This document shows positions 1 through 6,436 of a stretch of 7,193 nucleotides of DNA, in pieces. The stretch is from an uncultured Rhodospirillales bacterium (GTDB lineage Bacteria; Pseudomonadota; Alphaproteobacteria; Rhodospirillales; Defluviicoccaceae), in contig CAKZLS010000361.1 in the NCBI GenBank assembly GCA_937127205.1, positions 1 through 7,193 of the forward strand, written 5' to 3'. Position 1 is the first letter of the stretch; each line of letters begins with the position of its first letter. Both the position numbers and the translations under genes were made by a program. The notes under the pieces are model-generated. The model did no database searches and was not told the DNA's origin. It saw only the letters and a list, made by a program, of their open reading frames with translations.

Positions 1-30
1 GGCGGTCAGATCCGTCTGGCCGCGGCGTCG

Positions 31-50
31 CGCCGGTTCAGTTGCCGGCG
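31..50 (-). terminator. Small GC hairpin downstream of hspQ, possible weak terminator
   Basis: CGCCGG (31-36) and CCGGCG (45-50) form a perfect six-base inverted repeat around an eight-base loop, starting three bases beyond the hspQ stop. No T-tract follows on the minus strand, so this is not a canonical intrinsic terminator. It could stabilise the 3' end or be chance in GC-rich DNA. Confidence 0.25.
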
Positions 51-67
51 TGTCAGTTGCCTGCGCG
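38..67 (-). repeat. 15-bp imperfect tandem duplication spanning the hspQ stop
   Basis: Bases 38-52 and 53-67 match at 13 of 15 positions. Read on the minus strand, the first copy encodes the end of HspQ (Arg-Ala-Gly-Asn-stop) and the second would encode His-Ala-Gly-Asn-stop in the same frame. The last codons and the stop therefore appear twice, consistent with a short slippage duplication. Confidence 0.6.
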
Positions 68-370
68 CCGGAGAATGTAGGCGCCGTCGTTCATACCCAC
101 GAAGTGATCGTCCAGGTCCGGATGGCGGATGGGGTCGCTCGACGGGTCGGGCTCGAGGTTGCGCTCGGCGACGTATGTGCGCCCGCCGCTTCCGTCCTGA
201 AGCACGTGATACCAAGGCTTGTCCTTTGGCGGACGGCTGACGGCCACTTTCTCGTACCAGGTTTCGCTGCCGCTGTACGCCGGATCGACGTCGAGGATGA
301 CGCCCCGGTAATCGAACAGCTTGTGGTGCACCATTTGGCCGACAAAGAATTTCGCGATCACGGTATTCAT
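53..370 (-). CDS. hspQ: HspQ-family heat shock / hemimethylated-DNA-binding-type protein
   Basis: A 105-residue protein of the HspQ (YccV-like) family. In Escherichia coli HspQ is a small heat-shock-induced cytoplasmic protein that affects DnaA stability and acts as a specificity factor for Lon protease; that role is family knowledge and is not shown here. Visible family features are an N-terminal FxxGQxVxHKxFxYRGV block (residues 8-24), DVDPxY (27-32), PWYHVL (52-57), TYVAExNL (65-72) and a PIRHP stretch (80-84). The length matches the family. I chose the ATG at 370 over an upstream in-frame start at 400 because AGAGG lies seven bases before it and the conserved domain begins immediately after it. 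The gene is divergent from the CoA ligase. No convincing sigma-32 promoter was found upstream. Family assignment is strong. Confidence 0.93.
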   Translation of the reverse strand: MNTVIAKFFVGQMVHHKLFDYRGVILDVDPAYSGSETWYEKVAVSRPPKDKPWYHVLQDGSGGRTYVAERNLEPDPSSDPIRHPDLDDHFVGMNDGAYILRRAGN

Positions 371-517
371 GGCTCGGCCTCTCGCTTTTACTGACAGCAT
401 CGGATCCCGTTCACTAGCATTCGTCCGCGCCGATTTCCAGGGCTGGCGATGGGCATGTATCCCGGTGTAGTTTGTTTGCCAAGCAAGGAAGATTGAAAAT
501 GATTGGGGGGTACGCCC
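371..517. other. Divergent intergenic region between hspQ and the CoA ligase
   Basis: This 147-base region must hold the promoters of both hspQ and the ligase. I see no hexamer pair close enough to a sigma-70 or sigma-32 consensus to call. The visible signals are the AGAGG ribosome site for hspQ at 378-382 and the AAGGA and G-run sites for the ligase near 485-510. Confidence 0.5.
485..510 (+). promoter_or_regulatory. Two ribosome-binding signals that decide the ligase start
   Basis: AAGGA at 485-489 lies nine bases before an ATG at 499, but that ATG is out of frame with the ligase. A run of six G at 505-510 lies seven bases before the in-frame ATG at 518. A TTG at 503 is also in frame but poorly placed for either signal. 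I take 518 as the start; the G-run can pair with the anti-Shine-Dalgarno sequence through G-U wobble. Confidence 0.5.
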
Positions 518-2047
518 ATGAATATCGGTTCACTACTGACCCGGCACGCGCGCTACCGGGGCGACCATACAGCACTGGTGGTGGGCCGGCAGCGGTTAAC
601 CTACCGGCAACTCAATGCCCGCGTGAATGCCCTCGCAAACGCTATGCTGACCTGCGGTCTTGGCAAGGGCGATAAAGTCGCGACCGTGCTGCCCAACTGC
701 CTGGAATTGATGGTTGCCTATTGGGCGGCGGCCAAGACCGGCATCGTCATCGTGCCGCTCAGCCCGTTGCTCCAGGACACGGGCTTGGCCACGCTACTCG
801 CCGACTCCGACACGGCGCTGGTTATTGGCGACGCTTCGTTCGCGGACACCTTCGACCGTATCCGTGACGACCTGAGCGCCATCGCCGGCGACCGCTATGT
901 CCTGGTGGGCGACGGGGCAAAGGTTCCCGGTTACCTGGCGTATGGGGATTTCGTCGCCGAAGCCTCCGGGGAAGAGCCGCCCGATGCCCATCTCGGTGAC
1001 GACGACGTTTACAATATCATGTACTCCAGCGGCACCACCGGGCTGCCCAAGGGTATCGTCCACAACCACTACGTCCGCGCCATGTACTGCATGCTGTTCG
1101 CCCAGGCGTGGCGGATGACGCCGGAAAGCGTGGTGATGCACGCCGGCTCCATCGTCTTCAACGGTGCCATGGTGGACCTGATGCCCTGGATGTTCGTGGG
1201 CGGCACTTACGTGCTGCACGAAGCGTTCGACGCGGAGCGGGTCATCGCCGAAATCGAGGCCGAGAGCGTCACCCACATCATCATGGTGCCGGCGCAAATC
1301 ATCGCCGTGCTCAACAGTCCCGCGTTTCACCCCGATAAGCTGGCCTCCCTGGAGATGCTGCAGAATATCGGGGCCCCGTTGCTCCGCGAACACAAGCACC
1401 GGTTAAACGAGGTTCTGCCCGGCCGGTTCTACGAGCTCTATGGGCTGACCGAGGGCTTCGTCACCATTCTCGACAAGCACGATGCCAAACGCAAGGAGGG
1501 CTCCGTCGGGGGCTGCTCGCCGTTCTTCGAGATCAGGATACTCGACGAAAACGGTAAGGAGTGCCCGCCCGGCGAGGTCGGCGAGATCGTCGGCCGGGGT
1601 CCGATCCAGATGCCCGGCTACTACAAACGGCCCGATCTGACCGCCGAGGCCATCATCGATGGCTGGCTGCATACCGGCGACGCCGGCTACCTCGACGAGG
1701 ACGGCTATCTGTTCCTGGTGGACCGGCTCAAGGACATGATCATTTCCGGCGGCGTCAACGTGTACCCGAAAGACATCGAGGAGGTGGTCATCCAGCATCC
1801 GGCGGTGCGCGAGGTGGCGGTGTTCGGCGCGCCGGAAGAGCGCTGGGGCGAGGTGCCTGTCGCCGCGGTGGCACTCAATGAAAGCCAGTCGGTCTCCGCC
1901 GACGATTTGGTCGTCTGGACCAACGAACGGGTGGGCGCCAAGTTCCAGCGCATTCGAGGTGTGGTATTCTACGACGAGTTCCCCCGCAACGTGGCAGGCA
2001 AAACCCTCAAGCGCGAAATGCGTGATGCGTATAGCAAAGTGGGTTAA
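518..2047 (+). CDS. Class I adenylate-forming enzyme, acyl-CoA ligase (FadD/4-coumarate-CoA ligase-like)
   Basis: A 509-residue AMP-forming acyl-CoA synthetase: it activates a carboxylic acid with ATP to an acyl adenylate, then transfers the acyl group to coenzyme A. All core motifs are present. They are the phosphate-binding loop YSSGTTGLPKG (from residue 169), the aromatic-acidic YGLTE (308-312), HTGD with the ribose-contacting aspartate (D388), the hinge DRLKD (402-406) followed by ISGGVNVYP, and the C-terminal PRNxxGK with the catalytic lysine at K495. Length is typical of the ANL superfamily, and no carrier-protein domain is attached, which favours a stand-alone CoA ligase over a peptide synthetase module. 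The substrate cannot be read from motifs; medium- or long-chain fatty acids and aromatic acids are all possible. The start at 518 gives MNIGSLL; a TTG at 503 would add five residues. The FUSC exporter gene begins 23 bases downstream, so co-transcription is likely. Confidence 0.93.
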   Translation: MNIGSLLTRHARYRGDHTALVVGRQRLTYRQLNARVNALANAMLTCGLGKGDKVATVLPNCLELMVAYWAAAKTGIVIVPLSPLLQDTGLATLLADSDTALVIGDASFADTFDRIRDDLSAIAGDRYVLVGDGAKVPGYLAYGDFVAEASGEEPPDAHLGDDDVYNIMYSSGTTGLPKGIVHNHYVRAMYCMLFAQAWRMTPESVVMHAGSIVFNGAMVDLMPWMFVGGTYVLHEAFDAERVIAEIEAESVTHIIMVPAQIIAVLNSPAFHPDKLASLEMLQNIGAPLLREHKHRLNEVLPGRFYELYGLTEGFVTILDKHDAKRKEGSVGGCSPFFEIRILDENGKECPPGEVGEIVGRGPIQMPGYYKRPDLTAEAIIDGWLHTGDAGYLDEDGYLFLVDRLKDMIISGGVNVYPKDIEEVVIQHPAVREVAVFGAPEERWGEVPVAAVALNESQSVSADDLVVWTNERVGAKFQRIRGVVFYDEFPRNVAGKTLKREMRDAYSKVG

Positions 2048-2070
2048 ATGATGAACCGGAGAATGCGGGT

Positions 2071-4299
2071 GTGCTGACGCTCGCCGATCACTTCCGGCGC
2101 TTTCGGGTTCTGTTCGCGTTGAAGGTAACTCTAGCCTCAATCGTCTGCGCCCTGATCGGGTTCGTCTTTCACCTATCCTATGGCTATCTTGCGCCTGTCA
2201 TCATTGCCATGATCTTCGTGGCTTTCCGCGATCAGGTCGTCAAAGCCGGATTTCCCGCTTTTTTCGCCATTCTCGTTGCCGGAGTTGTCTCGCTTTTGCT
2301 CTGCGGGGTTCTCATCGAGGCGCCCGTCGCCTTGGTGATGTGCATGCTGGGGTGGCTGTTTCTGTGGACCGCGTTCTTGGGACGCGGTCCGTTTGGCCGG
2401 GTGTTGGGCGGCATCGTGATTGCGATGACGCTATTAACAGTCGCCATCGGTTCGGCCCGGCCCGAAGACTTGATAACGGCGTTCTGGACCCAGGCATTCA
2501 TCGCCGTCGTTGTCGCCGCTTTCTTCGATCGCTTTACATGGCGCACGAGTCCGGCCAATGCCGTTCAGGAGACGCTTGCTGCCGTGTTCGGCGACTTTGC
2601 CCGCGTTGCGCAGGCACTTGCTGAGCGACTATGCGAAAAATCGGGGGATCCGCGCGCATTGACCGTGGAGCTATCCAACATCGCCGACGTGTCGGGCCTT
2701 CTCAGGCACACGTTGAGGAGCGCATCCGGGGCCGAATTTGAGCTGAAATTCCGGCTGTGGCTGGTTTGGGACCGCACCCAGGTTATAAAGCGGCAGCTGA
2801 GCAAGGAGGCATTCGCCGGACTTCCGGATACGTTCACTTCGGATGTCGCCGATATCGTCGCGGATTTCGCGTGGCACTTTGGTGAGCTAGCAGAAGCCGC
2901 TCTTCACGGGCGAAGAGCAGAGAATGTTGGGGACGACACCCGGCGCAAGCTCGAGAACCTGGTCGATTCGCTAAGGGAAGTTCGGTTCCGAGAAGGGGAA
3001 AAAACCGAGGCGTCGGTTCTGGCGGCGACGCTGATCAAATTCATGAACCATGCCCTAACCGACCACATGCGGCTTGCGGATGCCTATAACGCGGTCCTGG
3101 AAAGCGGCTTCGACGGTAAGGCCAAGCCGGAACGCGCCGCTTTTTCGCTGTCGGATCTTTTCGCTTGGCCCACCGCGGACGACTACAAGACCAGCGCCAA
3201 AACTACACTGATCATTCTGATTTTGCTGGTGGGAATTCTATACCTGGATTTTCCTGGAAGCAGTCTTCTCGCCTTCTACGCCATATTGTTCGGCCTGACC
3301 GTCAATCTTGGGCAACTTTACTTCAAGGGAGGCTCGGGGTTGCTCGGGGTCTTAGTTTGCTTGGCGTACGGTTTGTTCGGCGTGCTCGTCATCATGCAGA
3401 GTCCCCATCTTCCGATCCTGCTTGGTCTGTACGCGCTCGGCATGTTCGTTGCGGTCTATGTTGCTGCCGGCCGCGAGACGATGATGTTCATGGGATTGCA
3501 GGCGGCGCTGCTGGTTCCCTATGTTTTTGTGATTTTTGAGGGACCGGAGTGGACCCTCTCCAATGCGATCACTCGAGTCGCGGCGCTGGTAGTCGCGGCG
3601 GTGGTGGCGGTTCTGGTCCAAACATCGATCTGGCCCGTCGATCCTTTGATGAAGTTCAGGCAAGCCACCGCGCGCGCCCTGGAAGATCTCGCGGTTTCAT
3701 GGAGGCAGGTTTGGCAAACCGGAGAAAGTGGCGCGGTCGACGTTCCAACCGCTGTGCCGCAATTTCCGGAAGCCCTTATCCAGTCTTTCTGCCAGCCGGC
3801 CGCATGGCTGAAAGACAGCCGGTACCTGGTCGGTTCCGGTCATATCGCCGCAAAGCGCTACGCGCCAATGCTTGGATACCTAGAAGAAATGTTAGCGGAG
3901 CTCAATCTGCTTGATCGGTTGCTGCGCTCGAGTAAAGACGAGACCCTGCGGGGGCGTGTGAACGACCACTTGGGTGACACGGTCGTTACAATCGCCGAGG
4001 CTTTCGAAGTACTTGCGGCCCATTATCGCAACCCCCGCCACGCCCAGGAACTGGTGGATCTACAGACGCGTTTGGCGCATCTTCAGGACATTTCATCCCG
4101 CCGTTTGGAAATCGACGGGTCCTCTCTCGGCGCATCGGTCGAAGAACGGCGAACGGTTTCCGTTGTGGTCCACACGATCGCCGACTTGGCTGGATCGCTG
4201 GCCTCGGCCGTGACTGCCACCGTCGAGCTGTCGCCGTTCAAAGGACGTCGGCGCGGCCGCGCACCGGCTCCAAGTCAACTGGCTTCAATAGAAATTTAG
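2071..4299 (+). CDS. FUSC-family inner-membrane transporter (aromatic acid exporter AaeB/YccS-like)
   Basis: A 742-residue integral membrane protein with the duplicated layout of the FUSC family. A first block of about six hydrophobic helices (roughly residues 15-152) is followed by a soluble helical region (about 160-370), a second block of about six helices (377-518), and a long C-terminal soluble helical domain (about 525-742) ending in a basic, Pro/Ala-rich tail. AaeB of E. coli (p-hydroxybenzoate efflux) and YccS share this architecture; these pumps work with a HlyD-type periplasmic adaptor. The start is a GTG with GGAG nine bases upstream; the ATGs at 2048, 2051 and 2063 are out of frame. 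The ligase stop is only 23 bases away, suggesting one transcript. The stop overlaps the stop of the convergent adaptor gene. Sampled composition is less GC-rich than the ligase. The family call is strong; aromatic-acid specificity is inference. Confidence 0.9.
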   Translation: MLTLADHFRRFRVLFALKVTLASIVCALIGFVFHLSYGYLAPVIIAMIFVAFRDQVVKAGFPAFFAILVAGVVSLLLCGVLIEAPVALVMCMLGWLFLWTAFLGRGPFGRVLGGIVIAMTLLTVAIGSARPEDLITAFWTQAFIAVVVAAFFDRFTWRTSPANAVQETLAAVFGDFARVAQALAERLCEKSGDPRALTVELSNIADVSGLLRHTLRSASGAEFELKFRLWLVWDRTQVIKRQLSKEAFAGLPDTFTSDVADIVADFAWHFGELAEAALHGRRAENVGDDTRRKLENLVDSLREVRFREGEKTEASVLAATLIKFMNHALTDHMRLADAYNAVLESGFDGKAKPERAAFSLSDLFAWPTADDYKTSAKTTLIILILLVGILYLDFPGSSLLAFYAILFGLTVNLGQLYFKGGSGLLGVLVCLAYGLFGVLVIMQSPHLPILLGLYALGMFVAVYVAAGRETMMFMGLQAALLVPYVFVIFEGPEWTLSNAITRVAALVVAAVVAVLVQTSIWPVDPLMKFRQATARALEDLAVSWRQVWQTGESGAVDVPTAVPQFPEALIQSFCQPAAWLKDSRYLVGSGHIAAKRYAPMLGYLEEMLAELNLLDRLLRSSKDETLRGRVNDHLGDTVVTIAEAFEVLAAHYRNPRHAQELVDLQTRLAHLQDISSRRLEIDGSSLGASVEERRTVSVVVHTIADLAGSLASAVTATVELSPFKGRRRGRAPAPSQLASIEI

Positions 4300-5420
4300 T
4301 AAACAAAGTTGAGCAAGGTGGCGATGTTCAGCCACAACCGCGCCAAACCATTGAGCGCAAGGTTTTCGGTGGGATAGACGACGACCGTGATGGTGCCGCC
4401 AATACGCATATCGACTTCCTGGCCGGGGTCTTCCAGGCGCAGCCGGACCGGGAACCGCTGCGATACTTTTACCCAGTCCTTGGAACCCTCGATGAGCGGC
4501 AGTTCACCGGACGGCATGCCCTGACCTTCGCCGACACCCCAACCCACGCTCTCGACCTTGGCGTCGAAAATCCGTCCCGGATACATGCCCATGGCCACCT
4601 CGGCCGCAAGGCCTGGTTTCATGAGCGGCAAGCTGTTTTCCGTATAGTTCGCTACAATTCGCCAATCCTCGGTGTCGACGAAAGTCATCACCGCCGTTCC
4701 GGCGTTAATGTACGTTCCGGTGGATAACTGAAGATTGGTTATGTAACCGTCAGACGCCGCAACGACTTTCGTCTGTTCCAAATCGTATTTTGCTTTGTTG
4801 AGCGCCGCCACCGCTTTCACCACAAGCGCGTTGGTATCACCAATCTTGGCTGCTAGGTTTTCTTGGGCCTTGGCCTGATCCGCCAGGGACTTTTGTAGAA
4901 GGGCACGGTTCACGTTCAGGCGGTCTTTCGCCTGATCCACCTGAATCACCGGCGTGGCGCCTTTGCGGGCCGCCTGAGAGAACCTGTCAAATTCCGTTTG
5001 CGAGAAGGTCAGGTCTGCCTGAACCTGTTTGATCTGCTCGTTGGCGAGGTCAAGGTCCCGCTCAAGCAGCTTTACCTCTTTCCGCGCCAGCACCAACTCG
5101 GCCTGAAGCAGATCGACGGCGTAGGCGTACGGTCGGGCGTCGAGCTCGAACAGCGGCGTACCGGCCTTGACCCATTCATTATCTTTCACATGGACAGCGG
5201 TTACGATTCCGTCCACTTGCGGTGCCACCTGAGTGACGTTCGCCTGAACATAGCCCTCGCTGGTTATCGGCGTGTATCGATCGAGCAGGGCGTAGTAGAC
5301 GATAACAAGAATGATCACGGCGATGATGCAAAAGGCAACGAACCCGGGTGAATACCGAACAAGCCGTTTCGGTTGCGTCGGTGCGGGCGATTTGTCGCTG
5401 GTATTGGCAGTCGCAGTCAT
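4296..5420 (-). CDS. HlyD-family membrane fusion protein (AaeA/EmrA-like periplasmic adaptor)
   Basis: A 374-residue periplasmic adaptor that would link an inner-membrane pump to an outer-membrane channel. A short cytoplasmic N-terminus with basic residues precedes one membrane anchor (about 27-46). Next come a first lipoyl half (about 62-95, with APQVDGIVTAVHVKDNEWVKAG), a long heptad-like hairpin (about 100-215, rich in Leu, Ala, Gln, Lys), the second lipoyl half (about 218-250), and a beta-barrel region containing the family hallmark QRFPVRLRL (321-329). The protein ends with a hydrophobic/aromatic tail (356-374). The ATG at 5420 is the only reasonable start because an in-frame TAG lies nine bases upstream of it; no strong Shine-Dalgarno is seen. 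The neighbouring FUSC gene is the obvious partner, but it is on the opposite strand, whereas aaeA and aaeB are normally co-oriented. No outer-membrane factor gene is in the window. Confidence 0.93.
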   Translation of the reverse strand: MTATANTSDKSPAPTQPKRLVRYSPGFVAFCIIAVIILVIVYYALLDRYTPITSEGYVQANVTQVAPQVDGIVTAVHVKDNEWVKAGTPLFELDARPYAYAVDLLQAELVLARKEVKLLERDLDLANEQIKQVQADLTFSQTEFDRFSQAARKGATPVIQVDQAKDRLNVNRALLQKSLADQAKAQENLAAKIGDTNALVVKAVAALNKAKYDLEQTKVVAASDGYITNLQLSTGTYINAGTAVMTFVDTEDWRIVANYTENSLPLMKPGLAAEVAMGMYPGRIFDAKVESVGWGVGEGQGMPSGELPLIEGSKDWVKVSQRFPVRLRLEDPGQEVDMRIGGTITVVVYPTENLALNGLARLWLNIATLLNFVY

Positions 5421-5438
5421 TGAGCCGTTCTATTGGAA

Positions 5439-5451
5439 GTTCAGCTTGAAC
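5439..5451. promoter_or_regulatory. Short dyad upstream of the fusion protein start, possible operator
   Basis: GTTCA (5439-5443) and TGAAC (5447-5451) form a perfect five-base inverted repeat with a three-base centre. It lies between the candidate -10 and the start codon of the adaptor gene, a typical place for a repressor site. It is short enough to be chance. Confidence 0.2.
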
Positions 5452-5457
5452 GACAGG

Positions 5458-5486
5458 ATCTTGAGTCAGTGAACGTCAGCGGTCAA
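5458..5486 (-). promoter_or_regulatory. Candidate sigma-70-type promoter for the membrane fusion protein gene
   Basis: On the minus strand TTGACC (5486-5481) is followed by a 17-base spacer and CAAGAT (5463-5458), about 38 bases before the ATG at 5420. The -35 matches the consensus at five of six bases, the -10 at only three. If real, the adaptor has a promoter independent of the upstream 143-residue gene. Confidence 0.3.
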
Positions 5487-5491
5487 TGATT

Positions 5492-5923
5492 CTACCGGTT
5501 GAGTGTCTTGGCGATGAAGGCGGTGGCGCCCATCCCGCCCTTGTTCTTGAAGATTCCCACGTAGTCTTTCAGCAGGGCTGAGCGCGGGCCCTCGGTATCG
5601 TCCGAGCCGCCATGCGCGCCCGGTTCCGGGGTCCATTCCACTACCAGAACCTTGCCGTCCTTGCGCATGCGGAACCGGGTGCCTGTGGGTTCGACCTGGA
5701 CCTTGACGGATGGGAACACGTTTGTGGGCCCGCCATCCTCGGAAACGAGGTGGTAGTCGTCCCATGAATTTGGACCGGCGCGCCGGTAATACCCAACGAT
5801 ATGGCCGGTGAAACTGCGTTTCGTTTTGGCGTTGGGCTGAAAGACGCTGCGGCTGTCGACGCGCGATTTTGTTCCGGTGGAATACGTACTCAAGGTGTTC
5901 CGCTCACTTTCAGGTTGACCCAT
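5492..5923 (-). CDS. Unrecognised 143-residue protein
   Basis: I do not recognise this protein. It has no obvious signal peptide, membrane helix or cysteine motif. The first 35 residues are polar and rich in Ser/Thr/Arg/Lys and are probably flexible. The core from about residue 38 has a beta-like pattern with conserved-looking aromatic positions (GYY, SWDDYHLV, FPSVKVQV, RFRMRKDGKVLVVEW). A Gly/Asp/Glu/Pro-rich loop follows (about 98-113), then a Gly-rich C-terminus (KNKGGMGATAFIAKTL). AGGA directly abuts the ATG, which is poor spacing; a TTG at residue 11 (5893) preceded by GAGCGG is an alternative start. The gene is co-oriented with the membrane fusion protein gene 71 bases downstream and divergent from the GrlR-like gene. 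Other frames over the same bases look less protein-like, so I take this as a real but uncharacterised gene. Confidence 0.6.
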   Translation of the reverse strand: MGQPESERNTLSTYSTGTKSRVDSRSVFQPNAKTKRSFTGHIVGYYRRAGPNSWDDYHLVSEDGGPTNVFPSVKVQVEPTGTRFRMRKDGKVLVVEWTPEPGAHGGSDDTEGPRSALLKDYVGIFKNKGGMGATAFIAKTLNR

Positions 5924-5955
5924 TCCTGGGCCGAGGGTTGCCGTTTCTGAGAAGT

Positions 5956-5984
5956 TATATACATCCGGGAGTGCCGAGCCGCAA
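5956..5984 (-). promoter_or_regulatory. Candidate promoter for the 143-residue gene
   Basis: On the minus strand TTGCGG (5984-5979) and TATATA (5961-5956) are separated by 17 bases, and the -10 lies about 32 bases before the ATG at 5923. The -10 is an AT-rich island in an otherwise GC-rich region. The -35 matches the consensus at only three of six bases. Confidence 0.35.
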
Positions 5985-6032
5985 AATAGCTTTCCATTCG
6001 GTTATTCTCCACCGCGGATCGACAGCTCGGCA
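5972..6032. repeat. 8-bp inverted repeat in the divergent intergenic region
   Basis: TGCCGAGC (5972-5979) and GCTCGGCA (6025-6032) are perfect reverse complements 45 bases apart. The left arm lies in the spacer of the candidate minus-strand promoter. They could be paired operator half-sites between two divergent genes, or a chance match. Confidence 0.35.
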
Positions 6033-6103
6033 TTGTCGCCGGTTTGTCCATGCACATATGTAGAAGTCCGAGGCCAAGGGCCCGAAGTGCGGAAGGATCA
6101 GGA

Positions 6104-6436
6104 ATGAGCGTCGATGGTGTGTGGAAAGTGGAAATGCTGGGGCCTTACGGCTGGGAGCGGGTCTCGACTGGGTTTTTGGATTCCGGCAGGTACCGTACCG
6201 CCAGCAAGGACCATTTCGCCCAGGGTACCTATCGGCTTGACGGCGACCATTTGAGCATCGAGGCCGACATGACCGTCCATGGCGAGGTCCGTGCCCTATT
6301 CGGCAGGCGGGACACCCACTTCAGGCTCAAGATTGAGGCCGTCGCGGATGGCGATAAGATCACTGGTAAAGCGGAGGACCAAGAGGGCCAGTTCAGCATT
6401 CATGTCCGCTATTACCGGCTTGCAAGTTTGGCCTGA
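6104..6436 (+). CDS. Small beta-rich protein resembling the GrlR-like family
   Basis: A 110-residue soluble protein with no signal peptide. It opens with GVWKVE (residues 5-10), then GFLDSGRY (23-30), a QGTYRLDGDHL turn (40-50), an EADMTVHGEV strand (53-62), LFG (65-67) and FRLKIEAVADGDKITGKA (73-90). This succession of short strands with Gly/Asp turns resembles bacterial proteins annotated as GrlR-like, small beta-barrel proteins named after the virulence regulator GrlR of enteropathogenic E. coli; that regulatory role should not be assumed here. The ATG at 6104 is preceded by GGAAGG and AGGA (6091-6102). A TTG at 6044 would add 20 Arg/Pro/Ser-rich residues outside the recognisable domain and is less likely. 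Its last 15 codons and stop overlap, antisense, the 3' end of the hydrolase gene. It is divergent from the 143-residue gene. Confidence 0.75.
   Translation: MSVDGVWKVEMLGPYGWERVSTGFLDSGRYRTASKDHFAQGTYRLDGDHLSIEADMTVHGEVRALFGRRDTHFRLKIEAVADGDKITGKAEDQEGQFSIHVRYYRLASLA

Noticed and set aside
6..400. Long open frames opposite and beside hspQ, including one on the plus strand (50-394)
   Set aside because: They show Arg/Ala/Pro-rich or patternless translations typical of GC-rich shadow frames, while the hspQ frame carries clear family motifs.
401..450. Possible heat-shock promoter for hspQ (minus-strand CTGGAAA resembling the sigma-32 -35)
   Set aside because: No CCCCAT-like -10 lies at a proper distance, so the heat-shock call would rest only on family knowledge.
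434..463. Possible promoter TTTCCA-18-TATCCC upstream of the ligase
   Set aside because: Matches are only four and three of six with an 18-base spacer; too weak to call in GC-rich DNA.
794..2140. Long minus-strand open frames of 201 and 245 codons across the CoA ligase
   Set aside because: They are His/Asp/Val-rich antisense shadows of a gene with every expected catalytic motif; no ribosome site or recognisable domain.
4296..4299. Frameshift or truncation causing the overlap of the two convergent stops
   Set aside because: Both proteins have normal length and complete C-terminal regions for their families, so the overlap is compact packing and not damage.
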